DNA of 64,000 bases from Bog-950 sp964631835 (GTDB lineage: Bacteria > Bacteroidota > Bacteroidia > Chitinophagales > LD1), in contig CAZWAD010000005.1 in the NCBI GenBank assembly GCA_964631835.1, forward strand, positions 62,001-126,000, read 5' to 3'. Under the pieces are notes generated by a model. That model worked only from the letters and a program-made list of their open reading frames with translations. It was not told where the DNA came from and searched no databases. Positions 1-9,600 of the stretch are shown one piece after another. Both the position numbers and the translations under genes were made by a program. Within the stretch, counting starts at the first letter, position 1, and each line of letters begins with the position of its first letter.

Positions 1-498
1 GAACCGGTTGAAGAACTGGAAGAAACACCGGAGTTGAAAGAGGAAGTTTTGGAAGTAAAGGAAGAAGTTCTTGAAGTAATGCAGGAAACTCCTGAAGCCG
101 AAGTTGAAGAAGCACCGGTAGCTGAAGAGGAAGTATTGGAGTTGAATGAAACTGAGAAAGCGGAAACTGCCGTAACAGAGCAGAAGGAGGAAGAATTTAT
201 AACTTATACCAAAACAACTTATGAAGCTGAAGAAGCTGCTAATCAGGAAGGCGAGTTGGATAAGCAACTTGAGGACAGGAAGAAGGTTTTGGCGGGGCTG
301 AGCTACCGTTTCGGCAGCAAGCAGAATGTAAATGAGTTTGAAAATGTACCGGCTTATAAAAGAAAAGGTCTGGAGTTGAACGGTGACACAAATTATTCAG
401 CGCAAACAGAGCAATCGCGGTACAGCGTAAGCACCGATGCTTACGAAAGGCCGGAAATCAAAAAAAATAATTCGTTCCTGCATGATAATGTTGACTAA
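1..498 (+). CDS. ftsZ: FtsZ, C-terminal part (5' end outside window)
   Basis: Frame 1 is open from the window edge to a TAA at 498, so this is the 3' part of a longer gene. The globular GTPase domain is missing. What remains is about 165 residues: an acidic Glu/Val/Leu-rich linker with an EEVLEVK-type internal repeat (about residues 10-75), then a basic stretch with AGLSYRFGS and NEFENVPAYKRKG, and the terminal peptide NNSFLHDNVD. The EFEN-PAYKR block and this tail are what I know from Bacteroidota FtsZ; the tail is the conserved peptide that docks FtsA and other division proteins. A strong terminator follows at 542. The TTG at position 34 is an internal codon and not the true start. The call rests on the tail, since no GTPase motif is visible. 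Confidence 0.85.
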   Translation, partial: EPVEELEETPELKEEVLEVKEEVLEVMQETPEAEVEEAPVAEEEVLELNETEKAETAVTEQKEEEFITYTKTTYEAEEAANQEGELDKQLEDRKKVLAGLSYRFGSKQNVNEFENVPAYKRKGLELNGDTNYSAQTEQSRYSVSTDAYERPEIKKNNSFLHDNVD

Positions 499-541
499 AG
501 CAGGTTAAAGAGTCTCTCCTTTGTTAGTGTGTCCATAAATT

Positions 542-571
542 CCCGGGTCGCTCGACCCGGGTTTTTATTTT
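542..571 (+). terminator. Rho-independent terminator after ftsZ
   Basis: A 9-bp perfect GC-rich stem (cccgggtcg / cgacccggg) with a 2-base tip is followed by a T-rich run. It lies 43 bp after the ftsZ stop, so it probably ends the division/cell-wall operon. Confidence 0.9.
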
Positions 572-619
572 TATTCTGTTCATGAAAATTGTGTAATTAG
601 TGTCTTTAATTCATGTCCA

Positions 620-1045
620 ATGAAAATTCAATTTGCTGCCACGGATGAGCAACTGCTGAAATGCAGGAAAGCAATTCTTGAACTGCGTCCGCAAATTAGA
701 AGTGAAGAGTATCTGGAAAAAGCAAAGCTGCTTTTAAGCGAAGGGGCAAAAATGATTTATGCTGATGAGGAAACAGACGCTCCGGCAGTTTCTGTTTTTC
801 GGATGAACTACTACTTTGCCCGCGGCAAGAATATTTACATTGACGATTTATCAACTCTTCCCGAAGCCCGAAAGAAAGGATATGCCGGTGCGCTTTTGGA
901 CTTTATCATCAATTACGCCAGGGAAAATAACTGCGAAAACATTCATCTGGATTCGGGATATGGAAAAGACAGGCATAATGCCCATCGTCTTTACCTTAAC
1001 AAAGGGTTCTTTTTAGCGAGTCATCATTTTGTGCTTAACATCTGA
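620..1045 (+). CDS. GNAT family N-acetyltransferase
   Basis: 141 residues, about the size of a single GNAT domain. The acetyl-CoA pyrophosphate-binding motif is visible as ARKKGYAGALL (residues 83-93, the R/Q-x-x-G-x-G/A pattern), preceded by the beta-4 strand IYIDDLSTLP. The C-terminal part (AHRLYLNKGFF, then a beta strand) fits the usual beta5-alpha4-beta6 end, where the aromatic residue of 'LYxxxGF' contacts CoA. The acceptor substrate cannot be read from the sequence. The gene stands alone between the ftsZ terminator and a convergent hydrolase gene, with only 3 bp between the two stop codons, so transcription from the two sides probably collides. Confidence 0.85.
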   Translation: MKIQFAATDEQLLKCRKAILELRPQIRSEEYLEKAKLLLSEGAKMIYADEETDAPAVSVFRMNYYFARGKNIYIDDLSTLPEARKKGYAGALLDFIINYARENNCENIHLDSGYGKDRHNAHRLYLNKGFFLASHHFVLNI

Positions 1046-1048
1046 TGA

Positions 1049-1921
1049 TTACTCCAGGAAGGAAATAATCTCTTCAATGACCTTCTTGTTTCTGATAATC
1101 GTATTATGGCCTGCTCCTTTGGCATTTATACTTTTAATTTCAGGATGAACGGAAAGAAACTGAAGAATATCTTTCAGTGATACCACCTCATCATCTTCAT
1201 CATAAATAAGCAAACTTTTATCTGCTTTAATTTTTTCCTTTCGGAGTATCAGATTCATCTTCTCCACAGGAATTTTGAACTCTGCCTCCATTCCTTTAAA
1301 GAAAACGCTTTGCATTTTGGGCGGCACGTTCAGCATTTTAAAAACTTCTTCAATAAACCTTCCCGAAACAATCGGGATGGCAATCATCACTAACCGGTTC
1401 ACAATAATGTCATGTTCCATCAGTAAATAAGCACTGGCGCCCCCGCCCATTGAATGGCCGATAATGGCATAAGGCACTCCGGTTTTTTCAATCAGTTCTG
1501 CCATAGCTTCTTTAAAGTGAAGCAGGTTGCTGGTTTCGCCTTCAGACCCACCGTGAGCTGGCCCGTCAATAGCAATAACACGGTAGCCGTTTTCAACAAG
1601 TGCGGGAATCATTTTGTAGAAATCCATAGCCATAGCATCCCATCCATGCACGAGCAAAACAGTCCGGTGGCTGCTGCCCCACACATAATATTTCATTTCT
1701 ACTTTTTTCTTCGAATTGCGGAACTCGCTCACCATGATGGTTCGCTTATGTGCTTTTTTCATCAGGGTTTTATGCGGAGGACGAAGTACTCGTTTACGGG
1801 GAGAGAAAACCATTTTCACCAGTATTTCAATCGCGGTTTCAGGAGCTATGTTTCCGGCCACCGTAAAAAATCTCTGAAGCCATTTTATTTTAGAAGGAAG
1901 TTGCCTTTTCTTTTCAGCCAT
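1049..1921 (-). CDS. Alpha/beta-hydrolase fold protein
   Basis: 290 residues. The oxyanion-hole motif LVHGW lies at 90-94 and the nucleophile elbow GHSMG at 155-159 (Ser157). An acidic turn, YDEDDEVV (about 240-247), supplies the catalytic Asp, and GAGHN (His272) is the catalytic His. The order Ser-Asp-His is complete, so an active esterase/lipase-like or related hydrolase is likely; the substrate is unknown. There is no signal peptide, and the N-terminal 60 residues are basic. The start ATG is 44 bp from the divergent sua5 start, so both promoters share a short intergenic stretch. Confidence 0.85.
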   Translation of the reverse strand: MAEKKRQLPSKIKWLQRFFTVAGNIAPETAIEILVKMVFSPRKRVLRPPHKTLMKKAHKRTIMVSEFRNSKKKVEMKYYVWGSSHRTVLLVHGWDAMAMDFYKMIPALVENGYRVIAIDGPAHGGSEGETSNLLHFKEAMAELIEKTGVPYAIIGHSMGGGASAYLLMEHDIIVNRLVMIAIPIVSGRFIEEVFKMLNVPPKMQSVFFKGMEAEFKIPVEKMNLILRKEKIKADKSLLIYDEDDEVVSLKDILQFLSVHPEIKSINAKGAGHNTIIRNKKVIEEIISFLE

Positions 1922-1965
1922 CTTAATTTGAATTCAATTGAGCAATTGTATTTTCACCCGAAGAA

Positions 1966-2931
1966 ATGAAAACTTTCAATACCATAATCGGCAAGGATGT
2001 TCACCTGGCTATAAAGTATTTAAAAGAAGGAGAAACTATAGGCATCCCCACCGAAACGGTTTACGGACTTGGTGCCAACGCACTGAATGAAGACGCTGTT
2101 TTGAAAATATTCTCGGTAAAGAACCGCCCGTACTTTGACCCGCTGATAGTTCATGTTCATTCAATAGATGAAATACCGAAGTATGCTGAAGAAATCCCTG
2201 AAAAGGCGGAATCTTTACTTCGTCAATTTACTCCGGGACCACTTACGGTGCTGCTGAAAAAAAAGAAAATAATTCCTGATTTAGTTACGTCCGGACTGGA
2301 TACGGTTGCTGTTCGTATCCCATCTCAGCCTTTAGCTGCTGAGCTTTTGCAGCAACTCAATTTTCCGCTTGCGGCACCGAGTGCAAATCCGTTTGGCTAC
2401 ATTAGTCCAACTTCGGCTCAGCATGTTTACGACCAATTGCACGGTAAAATTCCTTACATACTTGATGGCGGTTCTACAGAAGTAGGCGTTGAATCAACAA
2501 TTGTCGGCTTCGAAAATGATGAACCGGTTGCTTATCGTCTTGGAGGTTTACCGGTTGAGGAGATTGAGGAAATAATCGGGAAAGTGAGAATCAGCATAAA
2601 TGAGAATTCAAATCTTGTCAGTCCGGGAATGCTGAAAAGTCATTATGCCCCGAAAAAGAATTTGAGAATTCGGCAATTTGACAATTTGACCATTGAGTCG
2701 CAAAAAACAAATGCAGGAGTTATAGCTTTTGATAAATATGTTGACGGAGTTAAGAAAGAGAATCAGATTCTACTTTCCCCATCAAGAGATTTAAAGGAGG
2801 CAGCTAAAAATCTTTTTGCAGCCATGCGAAAACTCGATGAAAGCGATGTGGATGAAATAGTTGCAGTAAGGTTTCCCGATGAAGGATTAGGAAGGGCGAT
2901 TAACGACCGGCTGAAACGGGCAAGTGTCTAA
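1966..2931 (+). CDS. sua5: L-threonylcarbamoyladenylate synthase (Sua5 type)
   Basis: Makes threonylcarbamoyl-AMP from Thr, bicarbonate and ATP, the first step of t6A37 modification of ANN-decoding tRNAs. The N-terminal YrdC domain (about 1-205) shows PTETVYGLG (28-36), the K-x-R motif in VKNRP (51-55) and S-x-N in APSAN (137-141). A C-terminal Sua5 domain starts at SPGMLKSHYAP (219-229). The 321-residue length separates this two-domain Sua5 form from the short TsaC form. Its stop overlaps the convergent ribE stop by 4 bp. The tsaD/B/E partners are not in this window. Confidence 0.93.
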   Translation: MKTFNTIIGKDVHLAIKYLKEGETIGIPTETVYGLGANALNEDAVLKIFSVKNRPYFDPLIVHVHSIDEIPKYAEEIPEKAESLLRQFTPGPLTVLLKKKKIIPDLVTSGLDTVAVRIPSQPLAAELLQQLNFPLAAPSANPFGYISPTSAQHVYDQLHGKIPYILDGGSTEVGVESTIVGFENDEPVAYRLGGLPVEEIEEIIGKVRISINENSNLVSPGMLKSHYAPKKNLRIRQFDNLTIESQKTNAGVIAFDKYVDGVKKENQILLSPSRDLKEAAKNLFAAMRKLDESDVDEIVAVRFPDEGLGRAINDRLKRASV

Positions 2932-3518
2932 CTTATTAAGTCCATCATCTTCGCCACATACTTTCCAATAACGTCAAATTCAAGATTTACAAGCGAACCT
3001 TTTTTTACTTGCCTGATGTTGGTGTGTTCGTATGTATAAGGAATAACAGCTACGGAAAACAAATCATCTTTAGCCCGGAAAGCAGTAAGCGAAATACCGT
3101 TTACGCAAACGGAACCTTTCTCTACTACTAAATTTTCTTTCGAAGGTTTATATCGGAATGTGTAAATCCAGCTTCCGTTTTTTTCTTCTGCCGAAGTACA
3201 TTCACCAATTTGGTCAATATGACCCTGAACAATATGTCCGTCCAACCGGTCTCCGATTTTCATACTGCGCTCAAGATTAATTTCAGCGCCAACACCAATT
3301 GCACCAAGGTTAGTTTTCTTCAAAGTCTCATCAATAGCTGTTACCCGATGGGTGTTTCCGGTTACTTCTACAACCGTTAAGCAAACTCCGTTGTGAGAAA
3401 CGCTTTGGTCAATTTTTAACTCATCTGAAACAGGGGAGGAGATAACCAAATCAAGATTGTCTGAATTCTTTTTCAGTTCAACCACTTTCCCGATTGTTTC
3501 AATAATACCAGTAAACAT
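2928..3518 (-). CDS. ribE: Riboflavin synthase, alpha subunit
   Basis: 196 residues. Dismutates two molecules of 6,7-dimethyl-8-ribityllumazine to riboflavin and the pyrimidine precursor. The start MFTGIIETIG and the tandem lumazine-binding domains are diagnostic: repeat 1 carries SHNGVCLTV (41-49) and repeat 2 carries GSVCVNGISLTA (about 138-149). The inter-domain motif DGHIVQGHID (93-102) is intact. The ATG abuts the TAA of the upstream secreted-protein gene with no spacing, so ribE is probably translated by coupling from that mRNA. No other rib genes are nearby. Confidence 0.95.
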   Translation of the reverse strand: MFTGIIETIGKVVELKKNSDNLDLVISSPVSDELKIDQSVSHNGVCLTVVEVTGNTHRVTAIDETLKKTNLGAIGVGAEINLERSMKIGDRLDGHIVQGHIDQIGECTSAEEKNGSWIYTFRYKPSKENLVVEKGSVCVNGISLTAFRAKDDLFSVAVIPYTYEHTNIRQVKKGSLVNLEFDVIGKYVAKMMDLIS

Positions 3519-6323
3519 TTACTTGCCCCTGATGAGATGAATAAACCCGCCTCCTTTCTTCTGCCCACTTAATGGCCTGCGTACAAGTCCGTTTTGGTGT
3601 TGCTCAAAATAATAGCCGGCATAAACATACACTCCATCGTTGAGCGGCTTGCCGGTGAGGTCTGTCCCATCCCAGTTTATTTCGGGGTCTTCGGTCTCAA
3701 AAACCTTCGCGCCCCATCGGTTAAAAATCTTCATTTCAATTTTAGGAACAAACCGGTACGGCTTAAACGGATGAAACCTGTCGTTTTGCCCGTCTCCGTT
3801 AGGAGTAAATGTATTCGGCAAAACGTAATAGGGGCAGTTATCAACGCAAAAAATATTACTGAAGCCGCTTTCGTTGCCGACACGGTCAAGTGCGGTAACG
3901 GCATAGCATCCGTCCAGGCTTTGGCTAAGGGTGTGATTGAAAGTGGTGTCGTTCCTAGTACTCATACTATCCAGAAAAGCAAGGTTCGTGGAATCGCTGC
4001 CAAAATAAATGAAGTAGTGGGTAATATCATCCGAGCAGGAATCAATCTGAATATCCCATTTTAAATAATTAACAAACTGAGGGTCGTTCCATGGCTTGCC
4101 CTCATATAAATCACAATCGTTGCGCACGGTAAGCGTTGGCGGGCAGGGTGCAGTAGTGTCAACCGGTATGCCGCAATCTTCCTGTGATTTATTAATCAGC
4201 GGTTTCGGGAAAATATCTAATGTATAATGTCCATAAGTTTGAATGTAGTAACAATAGTTGGAATCGTTTGTTAAGCCGAGGTCGGTAAAGTTGTGATTGT
4301 AAACCGTGTCAATGGCTTCAAAAAGCGAGGTGACTTTGTTGAATTTGTATACTGCAAAACTGTCGTTGGCCCACGGAACATTTTCACTCCAGGTTAAAAA
4401 GAGTGACTGGTCGGAGGGAAGCACATTCAAATAAACCGAAGATGCTGGTGCCGATGGTCCGACCGTATCATTATTCGAAAAGAAATAAACCCGGTAGCTC
4501 CACGGTGTCGTACGCGTGTCAATTCCGGCATCAGTAAAAAAGGTATCGGTTATGGAGGAGTAAGAAGTTGCATCAGGAGTTGAAAGAATAAGAGTGCCGG
4601 TATTGAAGTCAGAACCATTACTTCGATACAGATCAAACCGGTAAGGGGGTGGATTTTGAATGGTATCGAGGTTTGCACCACCGGCAAGCGGTTTAGCCCA
4701 ACGTATAAATATCTGCCCGTTTGTTACATCGGTTTGCTGAACATCTACATTTAAAATTACCGGAACATTGACAGGCATGTAAATACAGGCTTCATCCGAA
4801 GCCACACTTTCGTTGGCTCCAAACTGGAATAAACCGTTAGGTGAAAGTTTAGAAAAATGAGCCACAATACGGTAGCTGTATTGTTGACCAACAATAGTAG
4901 TGTTATCATTATAGGAATACGTAAAAATGTTAGTGCCGGTTAACTTGGTATAACCTCGTCCTGCCAGTCCGGTTTCGCAGTAGTCGGGAGTAAACGGGTC
5001 GCAGCCCGTTTTTCGCCATATTGAAAATCCGCGGAAATCAGGTGAAGATGAACACACGTACGGGTTATCCCAGTTGAGGGTTACACTTTGGTTAGTTGCC
5101 GTTGCTGTAAGCCCGGCAGGAGGTGGGGCAATCACGGTTATTTCCAAGGTTTCCAAATCAACTAAAGGGACTTCTACTGGTGGGTTTCCGGGTATCTGGT
5201 AATTATCGGCTGCCCGGAATACTACCAGGTAATTTTGTTTTTGAATATGGCTGCAATCCGTATTCCATTGGAAAGTACTGCCCACAGGTGAAAGCCCTGT
5301 AACAGTTGGAAAAGCTGCCGGTGATGAGCTAACCCGGAAAGGCGCTCCATCGGCAGAAAGAGTAACCGTTTGAAACGGTTGAGGGTCTCGCGCTGTTACC
5401 TGGAGGATTAGTGAATCGCCTGCACGTATGCATGTATCTTTAGGAACCGTAACCAGTGGCGGGTCGTTATTATTACAAGTTACAATAATCTGCATGTCAC
5501 GAATCACGGTACCCAGGGGCACACCGTTCCGGTATTCTGTAATCAGAATGGCAATGTTATAAATACCCGTACGGCATGGTGTAGCCCATACAACTTGCCC
5601 TGTATGCCGGTCAATAGTAAAAGTGTTTGGAGAAAAACCCTGGCTGATACAGTATTGGTCAGGATACATATACACCGGTACGTTAGTGCCCTGGTCTTGC
5701 AGGCAAATCATAAATTGAAAATCAAGGCTGTCGCCATCTCGGTCCCATGCCAGAGGGTTATGAATAAAAGTATCGTTGCAATTCGCATAGTCAATTGGCG
5801 GGTACAAAAGTTCGGGCGAGGAGTTAAAGCCAATGTTCGCCAAATCTGTCGGGAACCTCACAGTATCTTCGACATAAAAAGGGATGTTGATGGAGTTGCC
5901 CCCGTCAATATTATTGATACCATCAATCCGGTTCATGTCGAAAAAAGAAATGATGTAGTACCGGTCGGGCGGTGGAGGAGGTCCTGGGTAAGAGTGTTCA
6001 GCCACATATTCGTTCTTCTTAATACTCGGATTAGTAGCAATTATCACTCCGTCTTTAAAACCGTTGCCGTCAGCATCTATACCATTTGAGCGGGCTATCA
6101 GCGATGTAGTTCCGTCACCCCATGATATAGTTATTGTATCTCTGTCCGCTTGCACACTTATTCCATCGTATTTGCTGTAAGTAATTACGGTGGCACGAAT
6201 CCGGTAGTTGCCTATATTTTCGTAAATGATTTCTCCCGCCCTGTAGTGCGTGGCAAAAATCAATTGGCAATTGACAACCATCAGCAGAAGAACGGGAAAA
6301 ATCCTTTTACATGAAAAATTCAT
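3519..6323 (-). CDS. Large secreted protein with T9SS type B (gliding-associated) C-terminal domain
   Basis: About 934 residues from the ATG at 6323, chosen because a signal peptide follows directly (MNFSCKRIFPVLLLMVVNCQLIFA); the frame is open a further 22 codons upstream. The middle consists of beta-rich cadherin/fibronectin-like modules, for example PPPAGLTATATNQSVTLNWDNP and further Fn3-like segments with WxKP and Y-rV patterns. From about residue 835 comes a classic gliding motility-associated CTD: LPNTFTPNGDGQNDRF, FNRWGAKVFE, NWDGTDLTGKPLNDGVYVY. Such CTDs direct export by the type IX system and cell-surface anchoring. Its TAA touches the ribE ATG. Role unknown; probably a surface adhesin or matrix protein. 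Confidence 0.88.
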   Translation of the reverse strand: MNFSCKRIFPVLLLMVVNCQLIFATHYRAGEIIYENIGNYRIRATVITYSKYDGISVQADRDTITISWGDGTTSLIARSNGIDADGNGFKDGVIIATNPSIKKNEYVAEHSYPGPPPPPDRYYIISFFDMNRIDGINNIDGGNSINIPFYVEDTVRFPTDLANIGFNSSPELLYPPIDYANCNDTFIHNPLAWDRDGDSLDFQFMICLQDQGTNVPVYMYPDQYCISQGFSPNTFTIDRHTGQVVWATPCRTGIYNIAILITEYRNGVPLGTVIRDMQIIVTCNNNDPPLVTVPKDTCIRAGDSLILQVTARDPQPFQTVTLSADGAPFRVSSSPAAFPTVTGLSPVGSTFQWNTDCSHIQKQNYLVVFRAADNYQIPGNPPVEVPLVDLETLEITVIAPPPAGLTATATNQSVTLNWDNPYVCSSSPDFRGFSIWRKTGCDPFTPDYCETGLAGRGYTKLTGTNIFTYSYNDNTTIVGQQYSYRIVAHFSKLSPNGLFQFGANESVASDEACIYMPVNVPVILNVDVQQTDVTNGQIFIRWAKPLAGGANLDTIQNPPPYRFDLYRSNGSDFNTGTLILSTPDATSYSSITDTFFTDAGIDTRTTPWSYRVYFFSNNDTVGPSAPASSVYLNVLPSDQSLFLTWSENVPWANDSFAVYKFNKVTSLFEAIDTVYNHNFTDLGLTNDSNYCYYIQTYGHYTLDIFPKPLINKSQEDCGIPVDTTAPCPPTLTVRNDCDLYEGKPWNDPQFVNYLKWDIQIDSCSDDITHYFIYFGSDSTNLAFLDSMSTRNDTTFNHTLSQSLDGCYAVTALDRVGNESGFSNIFCVDNCPYYVLPNTFTPNGDGQNDRFHPFKPYRFVPKIEMKIFNRWGAKVFETEDPEINWDGTDLTGKPLNDGVYVYAGYYFEQHQNGLVRRPLSGQKKGGGFIHLIRGK

Positions 6324-6678
6324 CGAAGCAAAATACGTAATTATTGATTGAATATTATGCAGATGATATAAATTAAGATTTGTGACCAAGACAGAACAGG
6401 TTCAACAACGCACTGAACGAACTTCTAAGCAAACTTTCTAGTAAGTCATCTTAAAGCTCATGCAGGATCTTCTGCTTTGTGTGTAATAGATCAACGGATA
6501 TATACAACATAGAGAACTTGATTTTGTTTTGCACTAACTGTGTATGCAATTTCTCAATCTGCGGTTTGAACCAAACAAACTGTAAAACCCTCTAAAAACA
6601 AAACGGGTTTTGTGTAGTAAAATGCCGGAGTGATTAAATTTCACATACCGGTTGTAAATACCTTCTCAAAAACGGAAC
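6324..6678. promoter_or_regulatory. Divergent intergenic region with palindromes between two surface-protein genes
   Basis: 355 bp between the divergent starts of the two giant T9SS cargo genes. No gene is evident. Two perfect inverted repeats stand out: GTTTG-AAC-CAAAC (6564-6576) and ACAAAAC-GG-GTTTTGT (6598-6613), the latter about 65 bp upstream of the PKD protein start. Both could be operators. No exact TAnnTTTG -7 box was found for either gene. Confidence 0.4.
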
Positions 6679-9600
6679 ATGGCGAGGCAAACGTGCGTAA
6701 AACACAACAAAAATAGCCTTGTGAGAAGTTTAATCTCAATATTTTTCATAGTCCTTTGCATTAATTCATTTGCTGCTGTTCAGGCTAACTTTAATTCCGA
6801 TAAAACAGCGGGATGTCCTCCTTTACTCGTCAATTTCACTAATACATCATTGCCCGCAAATGCTACGTGGTATTGGGATTTCGGAAATGGCAACACATCT
6901 TCTTTGCAAAACCCCTCAGCAGTATTTAATAACGCAGGAACATATCAGGTAAAGCTAGTAGTCCGGAGCGGCAATCAAACAGATTCGATTAGTAAAACGA
7001 TTACGGTTTATCGCCCCGCTTCAGTTGATTTTCACGCACCCCAAACGCAAAGCTGTCCCGGTGTTGAGTTGCAGTTCATCAGCGATGCTGCAGCCGGTGA
7101 TGCTCCCATTGTTGATTACGCCTGGGGTTTCGGGAACGGAGTAGCCAGCAGCTTAATGAACACTTCTCATACATATTCACAAGGGGGAGTTTACGACATT
7201 ACTTTGGTTGTTCAGGATGCCAATGGATGCACTTCGAACAAAACGAAGAATTCATATATCCGTATTTTACCCGCACCAACTGCATCGTTTATAGCTACAC
7301 CTCCTTATAGTTGTAATGCTTCGCAGCTTATTTCATTTACAAATACTTCAACCGGTAATGGACTCAGTTATCTCTGGGTACTGGATGACTCTGTTACTTC
7401 GGTGTTGCCAAATCCTTCACACACTTATATTCAAGAGAAAAAAGAAGTAGTACTTGCAGTTACTGATGTTAATGGCTGTGTAGGGACATACAAGCAATTT
7501 GTGAGCGCTACAGATGTAATTGCCGATTTTACAGTTACTAAAACCACGGCATGTACAGGGGAAATGATTCAGTTTGTCAACAACTCCAACATTATTGGCA
7601 GAGCTGATTGGTTTTTCGGGGATGGAACTGCTTCATACAATATTTTAAATCCGAACAAAGTTTACACCACTCCGGGAGTATATACCGTTAAACTCATTAA
7701 TACATACAATGGCTGCAGCGATACAATAGTAAAAATAGATTACATCACAATTATTGAAGGTACAAGCCCATCAATATCTGTGGATATGCCACCTCCGGCC
7801 GGATGTGAAAGCACGGCTGTCGTAAACTTTACAAACTCCACTCCGGGCACTTCACAGATTCTTTGGATGTTTGGAGATGGAGGAACCTCTGCCGACCAAA
7901 ATCCGTCACATACATTCAATTCAAACGGAGTTTACCAGGTTATAGTAACCATAACCGACAGCATGGGTTGTACATCGCGAATTACAGTTACTACACAGGT
8001 GAATAGCATAGCTCCTGTTCCGGCTTTTACCAATGAAGCTGTAAGCTGTCCGCAGGTACCGGTGAAGTTTACCAATCTCACACCCGGACAGGCGGCATCG
8101 TATTACTGGAATTTCGGTGACGGACAAACTTCAGGTGACAAAAGCCCGCTGCATACTTACAGTCAACCGGGAACGTACTCGGTTTCGCTTACAGTTACCA
8201 ACCCTAACGGATGCGATAGCACTATAACCAAAGTCAACTGTATTACCATTGATAATGTTACTGCTGACTTTTCGGTTAACCGTACCTTTTCACCCTGCCC
8301 GCCTTTTGTAACTATCTTTACCAGTTGGGCTAACAAACCCGAACTTGACTATCTGTGGGATTTTGGCGATGGAACCACCGACACTGCTGCTAACCCAACC
8401 CATATTTATTTTCATCCGGGAATCTTTACGGTAAAACTGTTTGTAACCAGTCCTATTGGCTGTACGGATACAGTGATTTATCCGGATTTAATTGAAGTTC
8501 AGGGGCCAACCGGTTTGTTTTCGGCTGTGCCTTCATCGGGTTGTGTACCCCTTAATGTAACTTTTCAATCGGCAATATCTGATAATACAGAAAAGATATG
8601 GTGCGATTTGGGAGATGGGACAGTAGTTGAAGATACACTTCACTTTGTTCATACTTATAATACAGTAAATACATTTTACCCGCGATATATTCTTGTGGAT
8701 CATGTGGGCTGCACCGTTCCCTATGATTTGCCTCCTATTGTAACTCATGAACTGCCTGTGTTACTGCTTAGCGATACAACCGTTTGCGATGGTGAAACCA
8801 TTTCAGTGTTGCTGGGAACAGAAAAGTACAAGTGGACGCCTTCAACTTATTTAAGCTGCGATACTTGTTCTGATGTAACCATTGTACCCCAGTCAAATAT
8901 TACATACAAGGTTACTGCTACGAATGAACATGGATGTCGTTTAACTGACACCATGCGCGTAACTTCTATGGATTATCCTACACTCAATCAAACTTCCCAG
9001 GTTAAAGTTTGTAAGGGGGCACCGGTGCAGCTATTTGTTGGCGATGCCCACAGCTATAACTGGTCACCAGCACTGTATCTGAGCGATTCGGCTACCGCCC
9101 GCCCTGTTTGTACACCTCAGGGCTCAATTACTTATCATGTAAAAGCATCTAACAGCTTAGGATGCAGCACCAATGCGCAGGTTACTGTAGATGTGCTTGA
9201 CAAAATTGATATCGGAATAACTTCAGATACCACTGTTTGTATTGGCGATGAATTTCACTTGCGTACAGCAATTATTAACGCTCCCGATTCGGAAGTTCAT
9301 TACCGCTGGACACCCACTTCGTTTGGAGACAATCCCAATCCGCTCATTACCGGTTTAACCCGGACAACCACTTTTACGGTTATTGCGGAAAGCAGCACTT
9401 GTAAGGCAGATACCGAATCGGTTACGGTTCGCATAGTCAATCTCCCTGATATGAATGTTTCCGATGCGGTAACAACAACTCCAGGCGCTGAAATTCAGGT
9501 TTGGGCACAGTCGAGGCAAAATCTGAGTTATTTATGGTCTGCCGACTCGGTTAGCTGCACTGATTGCAGGGTTACGAACATCTATCCATCAAAAAGCCAG

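Noticed and set aside
3594..4064. Long plus-strand ORF antisense to the T9SS cargo gene (also 5595-6089)
   Set aside because: Real coding evidence (signal peptide, CTD) is on the minus strand; the antisense frames have none.
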